The notes under the pieces are model-generated. The model was given only the letters and a program-made list of their open reading frames with translations, searched no databases and was not told the DNA's origin. Below, piece by piece: positions 48,501 to 60,570 of a stretch of DNA of 64,000 bases (its first letter is position 1; each line of letters opens with the position of its first letter). Location: assembly GCF_902459465.1 (NCBI RefSeq), contig NC_047068.1:5952001-6016000 (forward strand). Direction: 5' to 3'. Both the position numbers and the translations under genes were made by a program. This DNA comes from Asterias rubens (lineage: Eukaryota > Echinodermata > Asteroidea > Forcipulatida > Asteriidae).

Positions 48501-50513
48501 GTTTCTGGTTCTCATAGCAATCACCCTTGTCTTACAGGTTTCCTCAGTCTTGCAAGAAGCCACAGTGGTAAAGTTCACCTTAAGGTATCCATAGTCTCAT
48601 TACCAGAAATATATATAAAAAAATGGCTAACAAAATTTATGAATTAAACTTACATTTTTTATAGTTTTTCTTCGATGCAGCCTGCAGCAACAAGCACAAT
48701 TCCTTCTTTAAGCGAACACGGAGGAACGCGTCTGGTTGCGTCTTTACTTTAAGTCAAAATGTGGATTTTTCATCACTGTATTCGCAAAGCATAAACGATT
48801 TAAGGCCATACCAAAACTAAACTAAGTTTCCAGTCCGGTAGCGTGGCTCCTATAAACAATTTTTTTTTTAGATTAAGTATTATTTGATGTCTGATTTATG
48901 CCCTTCACTGTCTTTGATCGGCACAACGGTAATTATATTAATTACAGTAATAGTAACTATAAAAAAAAACCTAATACAAACAATAACATTTACATATACA
49001 TGTGCAATGGTCAAAATGGAAACGTAAGCTTAGCTAAGAAATCAAGAAAAAAATTAAGAAATAAAACATAACAAATATTTGTAAAATATCTAAGGGTAAA
49101 AACAAACCATTTTACTCAAATACTTGATTGACAAGATGATTCTTACGAATTTTTTTTTTTAAATTGGGTTAAACAAACAAGTATTTGAATACACTTGCCC
49201 TCAGGGGTAATATTAGTATCATAAAAAAAATGCAATAATGGGAAAGCAATAACTTAGATCTACCAGTATATTGCCAATCATTACAAGGACGCGACGAATA
49301 AAAGAAAGAAAGAAAGAAAAACCCAAAACGAGAAAAGAATATCCAACGCATCATTTGTTTTAAAGCCAATTAAGCCTTTGAGCCTAATGGCATTAATAAA
49401 CAAATTAGAGACTACTTATATTGTCATATTGAAGTTGGAAATGATCGCCTCAAACATTACTTTAATGAAAGACAAATTAATGCTAGTCAGAGCATGGAGG
49501 AATAAATGGTCAGAGTGAGTGCCGCGGTCTGGTGCATAGCCAAGCTGTGTGTTGCATGGTGTACCCCCCCCCCCCCCCCACAAACACAATGGCAATAGAA
49601 ACTTGGGGCACTCCCCGCCATGCATTCCTGCCACATTGTTGGGTATGCTGTAATATTGTGCAATATTGTGCAGTGGGACTCGTTTCTAGACATTGGATTG
49701 GAATCAAGTCATGATTATCTCTTCATCAAGACACTTGAACATTACGTCTAAGCGGTCCACCATTTTGAAGATCCGCATGTTTGACTCAACAAAATGGCGG
49801 ACGTGTTAATAAAGTAAAATGAAAACCACAATTTCGAGGTATACTCGTTTGGATCAATATATTCTACTTTTAAAACATCTTTCCCACAATTTTGTTTAAT
49901 AACAAACGCTTTTATAACCAAAAGACACACAAACCCGAATGCAATTGTCCCTCTAAAGTGCTGCCAGGCTAAATTTATCCAGATATGAATATTTTACTGA
50001 CATGATTAAAGTTGGTCCATAAATACACTTCAGATATACATTTACCTCACAAGGGATTGTTATAACTAAATATTTTATGAGTTATACAGATCTGGAAAAG
50101 CCCATAATCGACACTGTATGTGCTGTATACCACGTCCAATTGCACTTAGACCCGTTACGATAGTGCATCTACACTTCCCTCATACCACCAACGACCAATT
50201 TGATAGACGTAGATGGCCAAAAGCACTCTCTCACTAGTCTATTTATATTAGACACCAATAAGTTGGACTATTGTTGTTTGTGACGCAGGGCCAAATTAGT
50301 TTGTGCTTACTCTTTATAGCGCTGCTAACCGTATAAGCACACGAAAATCAATGACGTCATCACATAGCAAATCCATAGTGAACTAGCAAGATGGCCGCAT
50401 GCTTTTCTTGCTAACCTCTGAAACGTTTACACTTTAGCAAATGTTTCTGCTACTAGTAAGCACGGACATTTGCATTCCGTTAGTTAAATGCAAATGTCCG
50501 TGCTTGCTAGTGA
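48501..50513. other. Unassigned AT-rich stretch
   Basis: Contains a C run at 49565-49579 and a right-half MITE family 4 piece at about 49800-49960 (GTTTGGATCAATATATTCTAC, then AAAACATCTTTCCCAC). A possible foldback around 50430-50510 reads GCAAATGTCCGTGCTTGC and its inverse. No gene. Confidence 0.45.
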
Positions 50514-50775
50514 TATATTGGTAATTACTCAAAATAATTGTCAGCATAAAACGTTACTTTGTCACAAGCAATGGAGAGGTTTTCGATAGTTATAAAACAT
50601 TGTGAAAACGGCTCCCCCTGACGTAGTTTTGAAAAATATTCGAGACCTCATAATTAGATTCTGACCAATAATTTGAGCCCAAATTTCCACAACAAATTTG
50701 TTATTTTACGTTTGGGATACACCAAGTGAGAACACTGGTCTTTGACAATCTTATTACCAAAGGTGTCCAGAGCTC
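50514..50775 (+). repeat. MITE family 1, internally deleted copy
   Basis: ATTGGTAATTACTCAAAATA to TTACCAAAGGTGTCCAGAGC. The left terminus is missing. Confidence 0.8.
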
Positions 50776-50815
50776 TTTCCAGATGACGCAGGTACAAAGC
50801 CCCGCTCTATACTTC

Positions 50816-50846
<31 letters not shown>

Positions 50847-51461
50847 TCCCCTGCGGTTCATTACTTACTTTATTTTAGTTGTAAGCCCAATGCAGCTTTT
50901 GTGCATTGATTGTTTACGCCTCAATCAAGCAACCACACCGAACAGATTCCCGGTCAAAAATGGCTGTCTTTTTTTATTATATAAAATGTTTCATTAACTC
51001 CATAGATGCAAGTTTTAGCCACACAATAAACGGGTAATAAATTATTATAAAACAGAACGACATTCAGCGCCAACAATCGCCATTATCGAAAATTAATTGC
51101 CGTCAAAGGAACCGTCCATTAGCTCACAATGAGGGGGGAGTTTAAAACAAAGACAGAAAACGCATATACAACATACAAAGAGAAAGACACCCTTTTTCAG
51201 CGCAACTTTGTGGAATTGCATCAACGCAAAGTTCCACACTGTTTTGTTGTTTAAAATATTACAAAATATGAAAGGTTGACTGGATTGTCGCATTTTTCTG
51301 TTCACCTGTTCCCCCTGTTGTGAACATTTCCAATTCTTGAAGCAATAAAGGAATGATAAAGCCCTGAGTTGATCCCAAGGTAATGTTTATATTTTTGTAA
51401 TGGCAAGACTAGTGGGTGGGAGTAGAGCGCCTCAGCACCTAGAAAAACATTGCCACTTTGG

Positions 51462-51816
51462 TCGTTAAAGCCCTGGACATACACCTTTGGTATTTATTGT
51501 CAACAACTAGTATTCCCACTTGGTGTTTCCCAACATATGTATCACCTAACAGATCTGTGGAAATTTGGACTCAATTGGTCATGGAAGTTGCAAGAAAACT
51601 ATCAAAGGAAAACACACTTGTTGCACAAAAGTGTGTGTTTTCAGATGCCTAAAACATGCTTCGGTCTGAAGTATTGTAATATTTGAGTGAGAAATTAGCC
51701 CTTTCTCAAAAACTATGTTACTTCAGAGGAAGCCGTTTCTCACAATGTTTTATACTAAAGGTTTTGTGCTAACAATTATTCAAGTAATAACCAACAGTGT
51801 CCAGTACCTTTAAAAA
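51462..51816 (-). repeat. MITE family 1, diverged copy
   Basis: GTTAAAGCCCTGGACATACA to GTGTCCAGTACCTTTAAA. Confidence 0.85.
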
Positions 51817-51991
51817 TCACTATCACTACGGTCTTATTGTTAGGCATTTATTACGTGGGCAAACCATTAAAATAGAGAGAAAACAGAGCCTTGTGAACAT
51901 TAATTTGTTGTATATAGACCCGTAAAATATTCGATTATTTAAATATAGGTCTGAGAGCACAATAAAGGGGACACCCAATTGTGACCTGGGG

Positions 51992-52122
51992 GTTGACTTC
52001 AGGTGAGGGGACATTTTTTCAAGATTGCCGCTCAGACTTTGGAAAAGTGTAAGAATATGTTGACTTCAGGTGAGGGGACATTTTTTCAAGATTGCCGCTC
52101 AGACTTTGTAAGTGTAAGAATA
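51992..52122 (+). repeat. 66-bp direct duplication
   Basis: GTTGACTTCAGGTGAGGGGA followed by CATTTTTTCAAGATTGCCGC occurs at 51992 and again at 52058, almost without change. This is a recent tandem duplication. Confidence 0.9.
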
Positions 52123-52302
52123 ACTCGACCGCCTTTGGGATTCTCCATGTCAAATTAAGCAGAGAATACTGCTTAACAATTATCTGCTGAGCAGAAATGA
52201 GCAGGATGCCAGTCACGCATTCTACAACACAAGTGACATGGTAGTTTGGCTGGTAACCTTATTATTGTAAGCATAGTTTTGTTGTGCTAAATTGCTTTCT
52301 GC

Positions 52303-52676
52303 ACTTAAAGGCAGTGGACACCTTGGTAATTACTCAAAATAATTATTTTACATAAAACCTTACTTGAAATCGAGTAATGGGGAGAAGTTGATAGTAAAAA
52401 TCATTGTACGAAACGGCTCCCTTTAAAGTAATGTAGTTTTCGAGAAAGAAGTAATTTTCCACGAATTTGAATTCGACACCTCAGAATTAGAACTTGAGGT
52501 CTCGAAATCAAGCATCTGAAAGCACACAACAATGAACTTCTTTCATTATTATCTCGCAACTTCGACGACCAATTGAGCTTAAAGGTTCACAGGTTTGTTA
52601 TTGTATGCATATGGTGAGATACACCAAGTGAGAAGACTGGTCTTTGACAATTACCAATAGATCCAAGGTCTTTAAT
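52303..52676 (+). repeat. MITE family 1, full-length
   Basis: CTTAAAGGCAGTGGACACCT to ACCAATAGATCCAAGGTCTTTAA. Confidence 0.9.
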
Positions 52677-53082
52677 CAGCTCTATGAAATCGGGTCATAA
52701 AAATTATAGTTGGGGTAAGTTCCTTTAAGGGAGGGAGTAGGCATGGAACATTGGGCCTCAAAAATGGACAAATGGATTTTCAAGGGAATTGTTAATTAAC
52801 AATGGACTAAATATTGAAATAAAATTCAGAGCTGTATTTCATTTTTCTTGTTTATTTTAAAGCACATAAATAATGTTAGTATATATATGTTTCCCGGAAA
52901 ATAAATTGGGTTTTATTTTTTACTTTTTTGGTTAGTTATGTTAGCTGATATAATTTAAATAATAGATGAACAGGTTTACTAACTAAACATTGTAATTACA
53001 CGCATATTCAGCTATGAAATCAATCAAACTTTTCGGTAATTGTCAGGTTGCTAAAAACACAAGACGAAACCAATCAACCCTT

Positions 53083-53665
53083 AACAATCCTACTGCGTGA
53101 CCATTCAATATGATTCACTGTGGTTTTGAATGATGGATAGACTATTTCAGCCTGCAATATGATGTCACATTGTGAATGCAAAGTACACAGTCAACCCTCC
53201 TACTGCCTGACCATCAAATATAATCTATTGTGGTTTTAAATAATGACAGATCATAAACTTCGTGCAAATTCGAATGTGCCCACCCAAACTTGCTCCTTGC
53301 CAGCATGAATATGATGTCACAGTACACAGTTAACCCTCTTACTGTCCGACCATTCAATATCATCCACTGTGGTTCAGAATGGTAAACTATGCCAGCCTGC
53401 ATGATGATATCATGTGGTGAACCATACCACACAGTACAAAGTCAAATATCTGGTCATTCAATATATCAGACATTTTGGTTTGATACAGTACAGAGCTAAC
53501 CCTCCTACTATCTGACCATTCAATATCACCCATACCACTATGGTTTTGAATGATAGATAAACTATGCCAGCCTGCAATATGATATCATGTGGTCAATGCA
53601 TATACACAATACACAGTCAACCCTCCTACTGTCTGACTTATCAATATCACATCCACTGTTAATTC
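53083..53665 (+). repeat. Diverged 110-170-bp tandem repeat, about five units
   Basis: Units open with ACCCTCCTACTGCCTGACCA-like sequence at about 53083, 53194, 53331, 53500 and 53618. They contain TTCAATAT.AT.CACTGTGGTT, CAGCCTGCA.TATGAT and CACAGTCAA. Confidence 0.8.
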
Positions 53666-54576
53666 AAACGCCTGGGTCATTTTGGGCGGATTTTTGGTCG
53701 ATTGGACAGAATTTTTTTTTCATTTACAAGTAGTTAACTTTTTGTGTTTTACTTCGGCCAACAACAGTTTTGGTTTTTGTGTGAACATTTTATATGCAAA
53801 CAAACTGTATATAAAGAGCAACTTTTCCCATCAAATAGATCACTTTATTTTAATCAATTAGACATGCAAACTATGCTATGCTTCCTATTTTTCAAAAACT
53901 AATCAGATTAAACTATCTTTTTTTAAATGGAATTGACAGGGTAGCATGCAAGGCAGGAATTATCTTCAAGCCAATTTGGCTCCTTGACTCTGTTTGGTTG
54001 ACCTATACAAACAAGAGGTTTTATATAAACTCATGTTGAATGTGTTGTGCTGTTCTAACTCTGTGTATTGCGCAGCTGCGCTATTCTAAGCTATACGCAA
54101 AAAGTACAGCTGTTCCAACAGCTCTGATTGCGTTGAGATGCACGTCAAGTTTGCTGGAAGATAAATTTGTCATCACGCACACTCTTGTGAAACATCAAAA
54201 AATATAGCGCTTCACACTCTTGTGAAATATGGAAAAATATAGCGCTTCTGCGTCCCATATCCAACTCACCCTTTTGCCTTGTTGGATCGATATAGGATGC
54301 AGAGGTGCTTTACTTTTCTGTATCCCACTTAAGCTTGTGTGACACTGATAACAAATACAACTAGACAATAATTAAATTGTATTGAAGGCATGGTACAACA
54401 TCAGCGATCTTGGCGAAATATCTTACAACCTTCAAAGCAGCCCTGATACACCTGTACTTGGTTCTCATACAGACAAGACCGGCTTTCCCTAGTAAAGGGC
54501 ACCTCTAGCAAGGTACTGATTATTTTTACTGGAACGTTATCATGGCAAGTAGCAATGCTGGTATTTTAAACAATTG
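53666..54576. other. Unassigned stretch
   Basis: Contains two near copies of CACACTCTTGTGAAACAT(C)A plus AAAATATAGCGCTTC at 54178-54250. No gene recognised. Confidence 0.4.
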
Positions 54577-55013
54577 TACCTAGTGGCATTCTGTGGTAAC
54601 AGTGTCAGCTGTACGAACAAAACAAATACATGCACCCAAGTGCTAGCCTAGAAGGTATGGTACTTTGCGGCAATCTGTGGTAACAGTGTCAGCTGTACGA
54701 ACAAAACAAATACATGCACCCAAGTGCTAGCCTAGAAGGTATGGTACTTTGCGGCAATCTGTGGTAACAGTGTCAGCTGTACGAACAAAACAAATACATG
54801 CACCCAAGTGCTAGCCTAGAAGGTATGGTACTTTGTGGCATTCTGTGGTAACAGTGTCAGCTGTACGAACAAAACAAATACATGCACCCAAGTGCTAGCC
54901 TAGAAGGTATGGTACTTTGTGGCATTCTGTGGTAACAGTGTCAGCTGTACGAACAAAACAAATACATGCACCCAAGTGCTAGCCTAGAAGGTACGGTACT
55001 TTGCGGCAATCTG
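54577..55013 (+). repeat. 84-bp tandem repeat, five copies
   Basis: GGTAACAGTGTCAGCTGTAC marks units at 54595, 54679, 54763, 54847 and 54931. Differences are limited to a few bases (GCGGCAA versus GTGGCAT), so the array is young. Confidence 0.97.
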
Positions 55014-55499
55014 TAGTGCCAGTGTATAGGATGGTTTTAATAAGAAAAGTAGGAATTAATACAGCTTTCTAGTTTTAAAAAATACCAACAATGGGTCAAA
55101 GAGCTATGAGATGAATGAAACAACAACCATAATTTTGTAATGAAGTTTTCATTCTCTACCCTCTCTTTCATTTCAAAGAAATGTTGCAACTTGCCTTTAA
55201 AGGCACAATTTATAACTGTAACAAATATTTAAAATAACTAGTAAATAATGTCTTTATAAATATGGAAATAGTTAGGCTGTATTAGGTTTGATATTCACAA
55301 TCAGTTATCTTATGTACACATTACCACTATTAGGGGTGGATAATGGGAGCTGGTAAAACTTTAAATACTTTGTTACATGTATGTATATTAAATAAACACA
55401 ACACAACAGTAAAACGAAACATAAACACAAGAAAAGTGTTAAAATATTGAAGAGAATGCTATAGTGAACCCGATTCATACACAACTCCAGGCCTGCTGT

Positions 55500-55728
55500 T
55501 ACAAGGACCCAATTTCATACAGCTGCTAAGCACACATTTGCTTAGCATGAAATTTTCATTTGTTGCATATTGCCTGTCACTGGCATTTAGCTTTTTCTTT
55601 TTTTTTTGCTTATCCTGAAAATCGTGTGGAAATTTTTTGGAAAATCATGTTTTTATCATGGCAAAAATGTCATGCTATTAAGCAAATTTGTGTGCTTATC
55701 AGCTCTATTAAATTGCACCCTTGAGGCA
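55500..55728. repeat. GGGCCC-type foldback repeat, full copy
   Basis: GGACCCAATTTCATACAGCT and AGCTCTATTAAATTGCACCC ends are inverted, with AGCACACATTTGCTTAGCAT inside. At about 230 bp it is the most complete copy of this family in the window. Confidence 0.8.
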
Positions 55729-55896
55729 ACAAAGACCATCGTCGCTATTGCCCCAAACTGTAATCATCAGTACTAAGGTCTTCTTTTAGTTTTTGTGGAT
55801 TTAAGGAAAGCATTTCGAAGCCACGCATATAAATATTTATGTTACCTGCAACAAGAAACAACTTGTGACAAATCAAGTTCTTTTGGGGCCATGCAT

Positions 55897-56031
55897 AAAG
55901 TTTAAAGTTAGTTTGACTGTCTCCTTTCTCTGTGACATTTGAAAGTTTAAAGTTAGTTTGACTGTCTCCTTTCTCTGTGACATTTGAAAGTTTAAAGTTA
56001 GTTTGACTGTCTCCTTTCTCTGTGACATTTG
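55897..56031. repeat. 45-bp tandem repeat, three copies
   Basis: Units at 55897, 55942 and 55987 begin AAAGTTTAAAGTTAGTTTGA and end CTCTGTGACATTTG. They are identical or nearly so. A minus-strand frame reads a 15-residue repeat through them, 240 bp 3' of the VCF1-like stop. Confidence 0.97.
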
Positions 56032-56393
56032 ATTACTATCGTGTCTCAGACCAATGTACAAATGTACAACACTTTGAAATCTGTACTGGACGGCACAATG
56101 TATTTTGCTCCGAGTGCTGGGAAAACACTGTGCCTCCTGAGCAGGCACGCCCACCACCTCCCATCGTAGCTACAACATTTAATGCAACATAATTTGTCTT
56201 TCTGTGTGCCTTTTGGGTGGAAAGATAAAATAGTTGTTTACTTCAGCTAGTTTGTACGTGTTCGTTGACCTATGAGCAGCCACATCTTTGCATAGAGGGC
56301 GCCCTTGCATGAAAATGCCCAAACCAGATTGCACTAGTCTAGATTCTAACTTTGATTTTAAAGTCTACATTTCTACCCCCAATTAAATGATGG

Positions 56394-59300
56394 TTATGTG
56401 TCTTCCCTAAACGTACCATTCATTCTTTCTAGCCTTGCAAAGTGGGCGTTACGTAGAACCCTGTTGACCGTCTCGTAATGGGCGCATTCACCCGTGGGTT
56501 CCTCACTGGGCGTATCCCCGTGTTCCCCGGAGACGAGATTCAGGTTACTGAGTGCTGTGCATGTGGAGGAGTCTATGTTTACTGAGTTTATATGTTGTGG
56601 ATTATTATTGTGCGGCGATGGCAAGTGGCCGTTGACGTGGTGTGGTGGAACGGAAGACGCGAGATTTTGATCCGATGAACAGTGTGGTTGAGCGGCTGCA
56701 GCTGATTGGCCGTTGAAGCAAGCGCCATTCTGCTGCAGAAAACGAAATTTGAGTCAAGGTCATTTCGACACCACTGGAGATATTACTTTAGGAAAAAATT
56801 AGCTATACGCTTTTCCAAGGAAAACACCTGTAATCATGTTTTATTTGTTTTGCTTTTTCGGACTTTGTCAGGCATGAGGGGTTGGAGGCAGGTAAGGCTC
56901 ACAAAGTCATTGAACTCTTGCAGACTTCAAAAATTAGGTTCAATAATTGGGAATGATGATTCAAATCTACGTTACCTGTAAATATCTTCTTGAGTCGTCC
57001 AATTCATCAGTTCCATTTAAACCATTTAAATGATTATTGCTAAGAAGAGCACTGTAAACAAAGAAATGATTAATTGTCATAATTATTAAAAGAAATGAAA
57101 AACTGATTGGTGGACGCAGCAAAGATGTTGTGTTTTTACAGAGAAAATAAGTTGAAATATTTGTGTTTTTTTTTACTTTGGTTTAAAAACATTTGACATT
57201 GTTAAAAATTACATGCGTACAAAATCAAACATTATAATTACAAAGACAATCAACATCAAAGTCCAAGTATAGTCGGATGAAAGGAAAAACCTTAAAATAC
57301 TATGATTAAAATACAATTAGCAATGCAAAAGTTATCACAGAGAAGTACAAAAACAAAAGGATTGTTTTTAAACGGAATAATGCAGCACATGTTTTATACA
57401 ATTTAAACAAAAGCAAGTCATGGCCTGGTTTACAGCCACAAAGCTGTGCTTAAAAAAATAGGACATATTTTCAGAAAACTGGCAGTGCAAAACACGGCTG
57501 GCTAGCTAAAATGTTGAATAAGATACAAATAACTTTAAAAGACAGGACATACATCATTATATACAATTGATTTATAAACACTTCAAAATGTTGAAATACT
57601 TAACAAAGAAAAAAAATATCACAAAGGATAAAAAGATACAAAATACAAAACATCAAGGGTTCTGCCAAGGATTTTTTGACTGGTGGAAAAATGTTTCTCT
57701 GGAAACCATTGCGAGATGGATCAGTTACATGATATTCATATAATAGACTCAAATCGAAGAAGTGACAAAAAATAAATGCTTTGGATACCATGTTTACGTC
57801 GAAAGGAAATTGCAAGTGTAATTCAAATTTTGTTTAAATGTACAGTGGTCGGAAACCGAGGAAATTCCTCCAGTGGTGGTTGGGGAATCCTGAGTGCCAG
57901 GCGGGTTTTCTGGCACCGACCACTGTAGGTAGAACGCTAGATACATCTAGTATAAAATATTTTTTTAAAGGAAAATTGTGATTAAATATAAAGATGTGAA
58001 TAACAAACCTATTTAGGTTGAAGTCATTTCTCTTAGGTGAAGGTAAGAGGTCTGTCTCCTCTTCCAGGTCACGATTTCTTTTCCTGCTAAAAGTATATTA
58101 AAAAAATAGAGAATCTCTCACATCTCTATTTTCTTCACAAATAAAAAAATAATAATAATAACTTGATTTATATAGTGCCAAATTACCAAAGGATGCAAGG
58201 CCTTTATAACTTAAAGGGAAAAGTAAAACAAAAAAAAAGTCTTGAGAACAGCACTTGAGCTTCGCTATTGTTTTTAGGGCAAGGGCACCAAGGTGTTTTT
58301 TACTTTGTAAAGGACTTTGTAAAGGGCACCCCCATATTGTTAGCCATAGTGATGTCTGTGTGTCCTTTGGACACCCTGTTGTAAACTTGGAAACCCTGTT
58401 TTGTCTGGCATTTCAGAATTGTAAGTGAACAATTTGGACGCCCAGTTTTTTATATTTTATTTCCCGGCAAACTTGAACACCCTTTCACCCAATCCAAGCT
58501 GAAACCTTGGGCACCTTTATGTATGGGGAAATTGTAAATTATGTTCTATTGGAATATTTCAATGGGTATCAGGGCAATGACCAGGGGCAACGGAGGCAGT
58601 AGGAGACTTTCTGGGACTAAAGGTGGCAGCAGACTTACCCAGTAAAGCCATTGTTCTCAGAACTATGCGCATGTTCAGAACTACGTAAACAATGGAAATT
58701 TACACGAAAAGTCTGCTGCCACCTTGCGTAAGAAAGTCTCTCATTGCCTCGGTTGCCTGCATGTAAAGTATGAGTCTTGCACTAGAGTTTAAAGATGTCT
58801 ATAAAATAACACCTTTAATGTTATAGCAAAACAACCGTTTCCCATCCAACCTCAATTTCAGTTTAATTAAAGGCCATCTCAGCAACCATGCCGGTTTCGG
58901 CACAGTGTAGTATTAGAAGATGCAGATGATCATAAGTGGGCGTCGACCTGTCGACAATTGTAGCAGTCATTTTTGGTCTACGACCTTTATTAAGGTACAC
59001 TCCATACAGTTAGAACACGGACCTGCCTTCGGTCGCACTAAATACCGAAACCTCACGACCCCTCACGACCCCAATTTTTAAACATAAGTCAACCATTAAA
59101 TATATGCACAAGAGTCATATGCATCAAGAGTCATATGCATCTAAATCACTTTTAAACTGTTCAAAATTTTGTTCTTTTAACTGTAAAAAAAAGATGTTTT
59201 TTACCCCGAATTTAGTAGCAAACGGAAATATTCGCCATGTTGTCTTTCGACGTACTTGGACGATTCTATTACACCGCAAGTGGCATGGGTAATTTCTGAG

Positions 59301-60362
59301 GGATGAGTTTGTTTTTTTTTAGTGTTTTTTTTAGCTGCTGTTTTTTTTCTTCTTTCTTGTTTGTAACTAAGCCGTCACTCTGGAATTTGATAAAAGGGAA
59401 GGTGTAAATATAATATTTTTAAAAACTTTATGGGGACGTGAGAGGCACATAAAATGGTAAATAATCAACTTGCATATTGTATCACCCCTGCGGTGTAATG
59501 GAATCGTCCAAGTACGTTGAAAGACAACATGGCGGATATTTCCGTTCGTTACTAAATTCGGGGTAAAAAACACTTTTTGTACACCCCCTGGCCCTGCCTT
59601 TGCTTATTAATATTTAAAGACCTTGAAATCATTACCAAAATGCAATGACCTTTCATACAAATTTACAGCACCAACAGTACACCTCAGGGACCCACCTCAG
59701 AACCCTCTGTCTGTCAGTGTCTGTACTAGGAAAAGTTTCCGTATGGCGCCACCACTTTTTCATTCGCAATAAAATAATATAGTATCTAATTTACCTGATT
59801 GATATATCCCTTTTTGTAAAAATGAGTGAAAAAGTGGTGGCGCCATACGGAAAGTTATCCCTGTACTAAACTACAAGCCCTGTGTGTTTGTACTTTCAAC
59901 AAATCTCAATCTGTCTCTACTCTCTGGGACTCTGTCGTGTCTTCCTCCTTTTTTCTGTTCGGCCCAAAAAATATATCTTACATTTTACAAAAGTAATCTT
60001 TGAAATTTCAAGTAGAAATACAGAATGGACAATATAGAAATATATTCTGAATACTTGGCTCGAATGTATGCATGGTTTTCATTGTGTTGAGCAAGTGAGA
60101 AATTCCGACTTGATTGAAATCGAGAGGGCTCAGTCTCTAGAAAAATAGGAGTCCAGTCTCAACTGTTGTTTCCATGATTCTTAAAGTTAAAGTGCCGTGT
60201 TTGTGACTGAACTTTTATACACTTTCCATTTCCACGGTGTCCCAAACCCATCAACTCTTTTCACCTTCTAATATTATACGGGGAGAAAGGAAAACTCACA
60301 ATGAAAAATGGAAATTACAGTCAAAGTCTGAGGCATATTTACCTGGATTTTGTTTGTGTCAT
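56394..60362 (-). CDS. VCF1: VCP/p97 nuclear cofactor, FAM104A (VCF1)-like protein
   Basis: Four minus-strand coding exons, 60343-60362, 58009-58083, 56976-57051 and 56394-56732 (junction phases 2, 2, 0), give 169 residues ending in TAA. The protein begins MTQTKSRKRNRD, placing a basic nuclear-localisation cluster at residues 7-11 and a second one at SPKRND, as in FAM104A/B. The middle is a low-complexity Asn/Ser/His/Pro-rich linker. The C-terminus has the helix YETVNRVLRNAHFARLER, matching the conserved FAM104 helix (Y..IN..L..AHF..L..R) that binds VCP/p97. Family members bind p97 and promote its nuclear import and substrate handling. The assignment rests on the two end motifs, which I recall rather than aligned. 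An alternative donor (G|GTACGT) near the last codons could add another exon. The gene is head-to-head with GRWD1. Confidence 0.76.
57052..58008. other. VCF1-like intron 2, nothing recognised
   Basis: AT-rich intron; an imperfect hairpin with ACAGTGGTCGG and CCGACCACTGT lies at 57841-57927. Confidence 0.5.
58603..58745. repeat. Foldback MITE family 3, second copy
   Basis: TAGGAGACTTTCTGGGAC to GAAAGTCTCTCATTG, with CAGCAGACTTACCCAGTAAA and AAGTCTGCTGCCACC arms. Confidence 0.85.
59190..59578. repeat. Foldback element with about 85-bp arms
   Basis: The left arm (59193-59280) with TTTTTTACCCCGAATTTAGT, CGCCATGTTGTCTTTC and GACGATTCTATTACACCGC is the inverse of the right arm (59488-59578). About 200 bp of spacer separate them. 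Confidence 0.88.
59740..59864. repeat. Foldback element with GGCGCC-containing arms
   Basis: Arms TTTCCGTATGGCGCCACCAC plus TTTTTCA, and their inverse, with a 60-bp AT-rich spacer. Confidence 0.88.
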
Positions 60363-60376
60363 TTTCGCTCGATCAT
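60359..60376 (-). other. Upstream ORF overlapping the VCF1-like start (ATGA)
   Basis: ATG at 60374-60376 opens a 5-codon ORF (M-I-E-R-K) whose TGA stop shares bases with the main ATG (sequence AATGA). If transcription starts upstream of it, ribosomes would terminate on the main start, an arrangement that can reduce or couple initiation. The transcription start is unknown. Confidence 0.5.
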
Positions 60377-60570
60377 CGATCCTCAGTCAGCCAAACAGCG
60401 CCCTCTCGAGTTTGTTATTTTGTTTTTCCATAATTCAAGAGGTCATTGACCTTTAACATGTGCGAAAAATGTCAACACAAGTTCAGCATAGTTCTCAGAC
60501 GTCATTCATGCTAATTTGAACGTAAAGAGTGCAGGAAGTCTGACTACTCAATATATTTTTGCTTGCAAGC
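60363..60570. promoter_or_regulatory. Bidirectional promoter between VCF1-like and GRWD1
   Basis: 208 bp separate the two start codons and must hold both 5'UTRs and both start sites. Visible elements are a perfect 13-bp AGGTCA-T-TGACCT palindrome (60440-60452, an IR-1 nuclear-receptor site), a CRE-like GACGTCAT (60498-60505) and an octamer-like ATGCTAAT about 60507. There is no TATA box in good position for either gene, as is usual for housekeeping bidirectional promoters. Confidence 0.65.

Larger units (their letters stand above)
58084..60342. other. VCF1-like intron 1 with three foldback repeats
   Basis: Holds MITE family 3 (58603-58745), a long-arm foldback (59190-59578) and a GGCGCC foldback (59740-59864), each listed separately. 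No exon evidence otherwise. Confidence 0.5.

Noticed and set aside
54577-55013. CRISPR-like array
   Set aside because: The repeats are contiguous without spacers, and the window is eukaryotic.
55873-56157. Minus-strand protein with a 15-residue triplicated segment 3' of the VCF1-like gene
   Set aside because: The 45-bp period keeps any frame open; there is no splice link to the VCF1-like frame and no recognisable domain.
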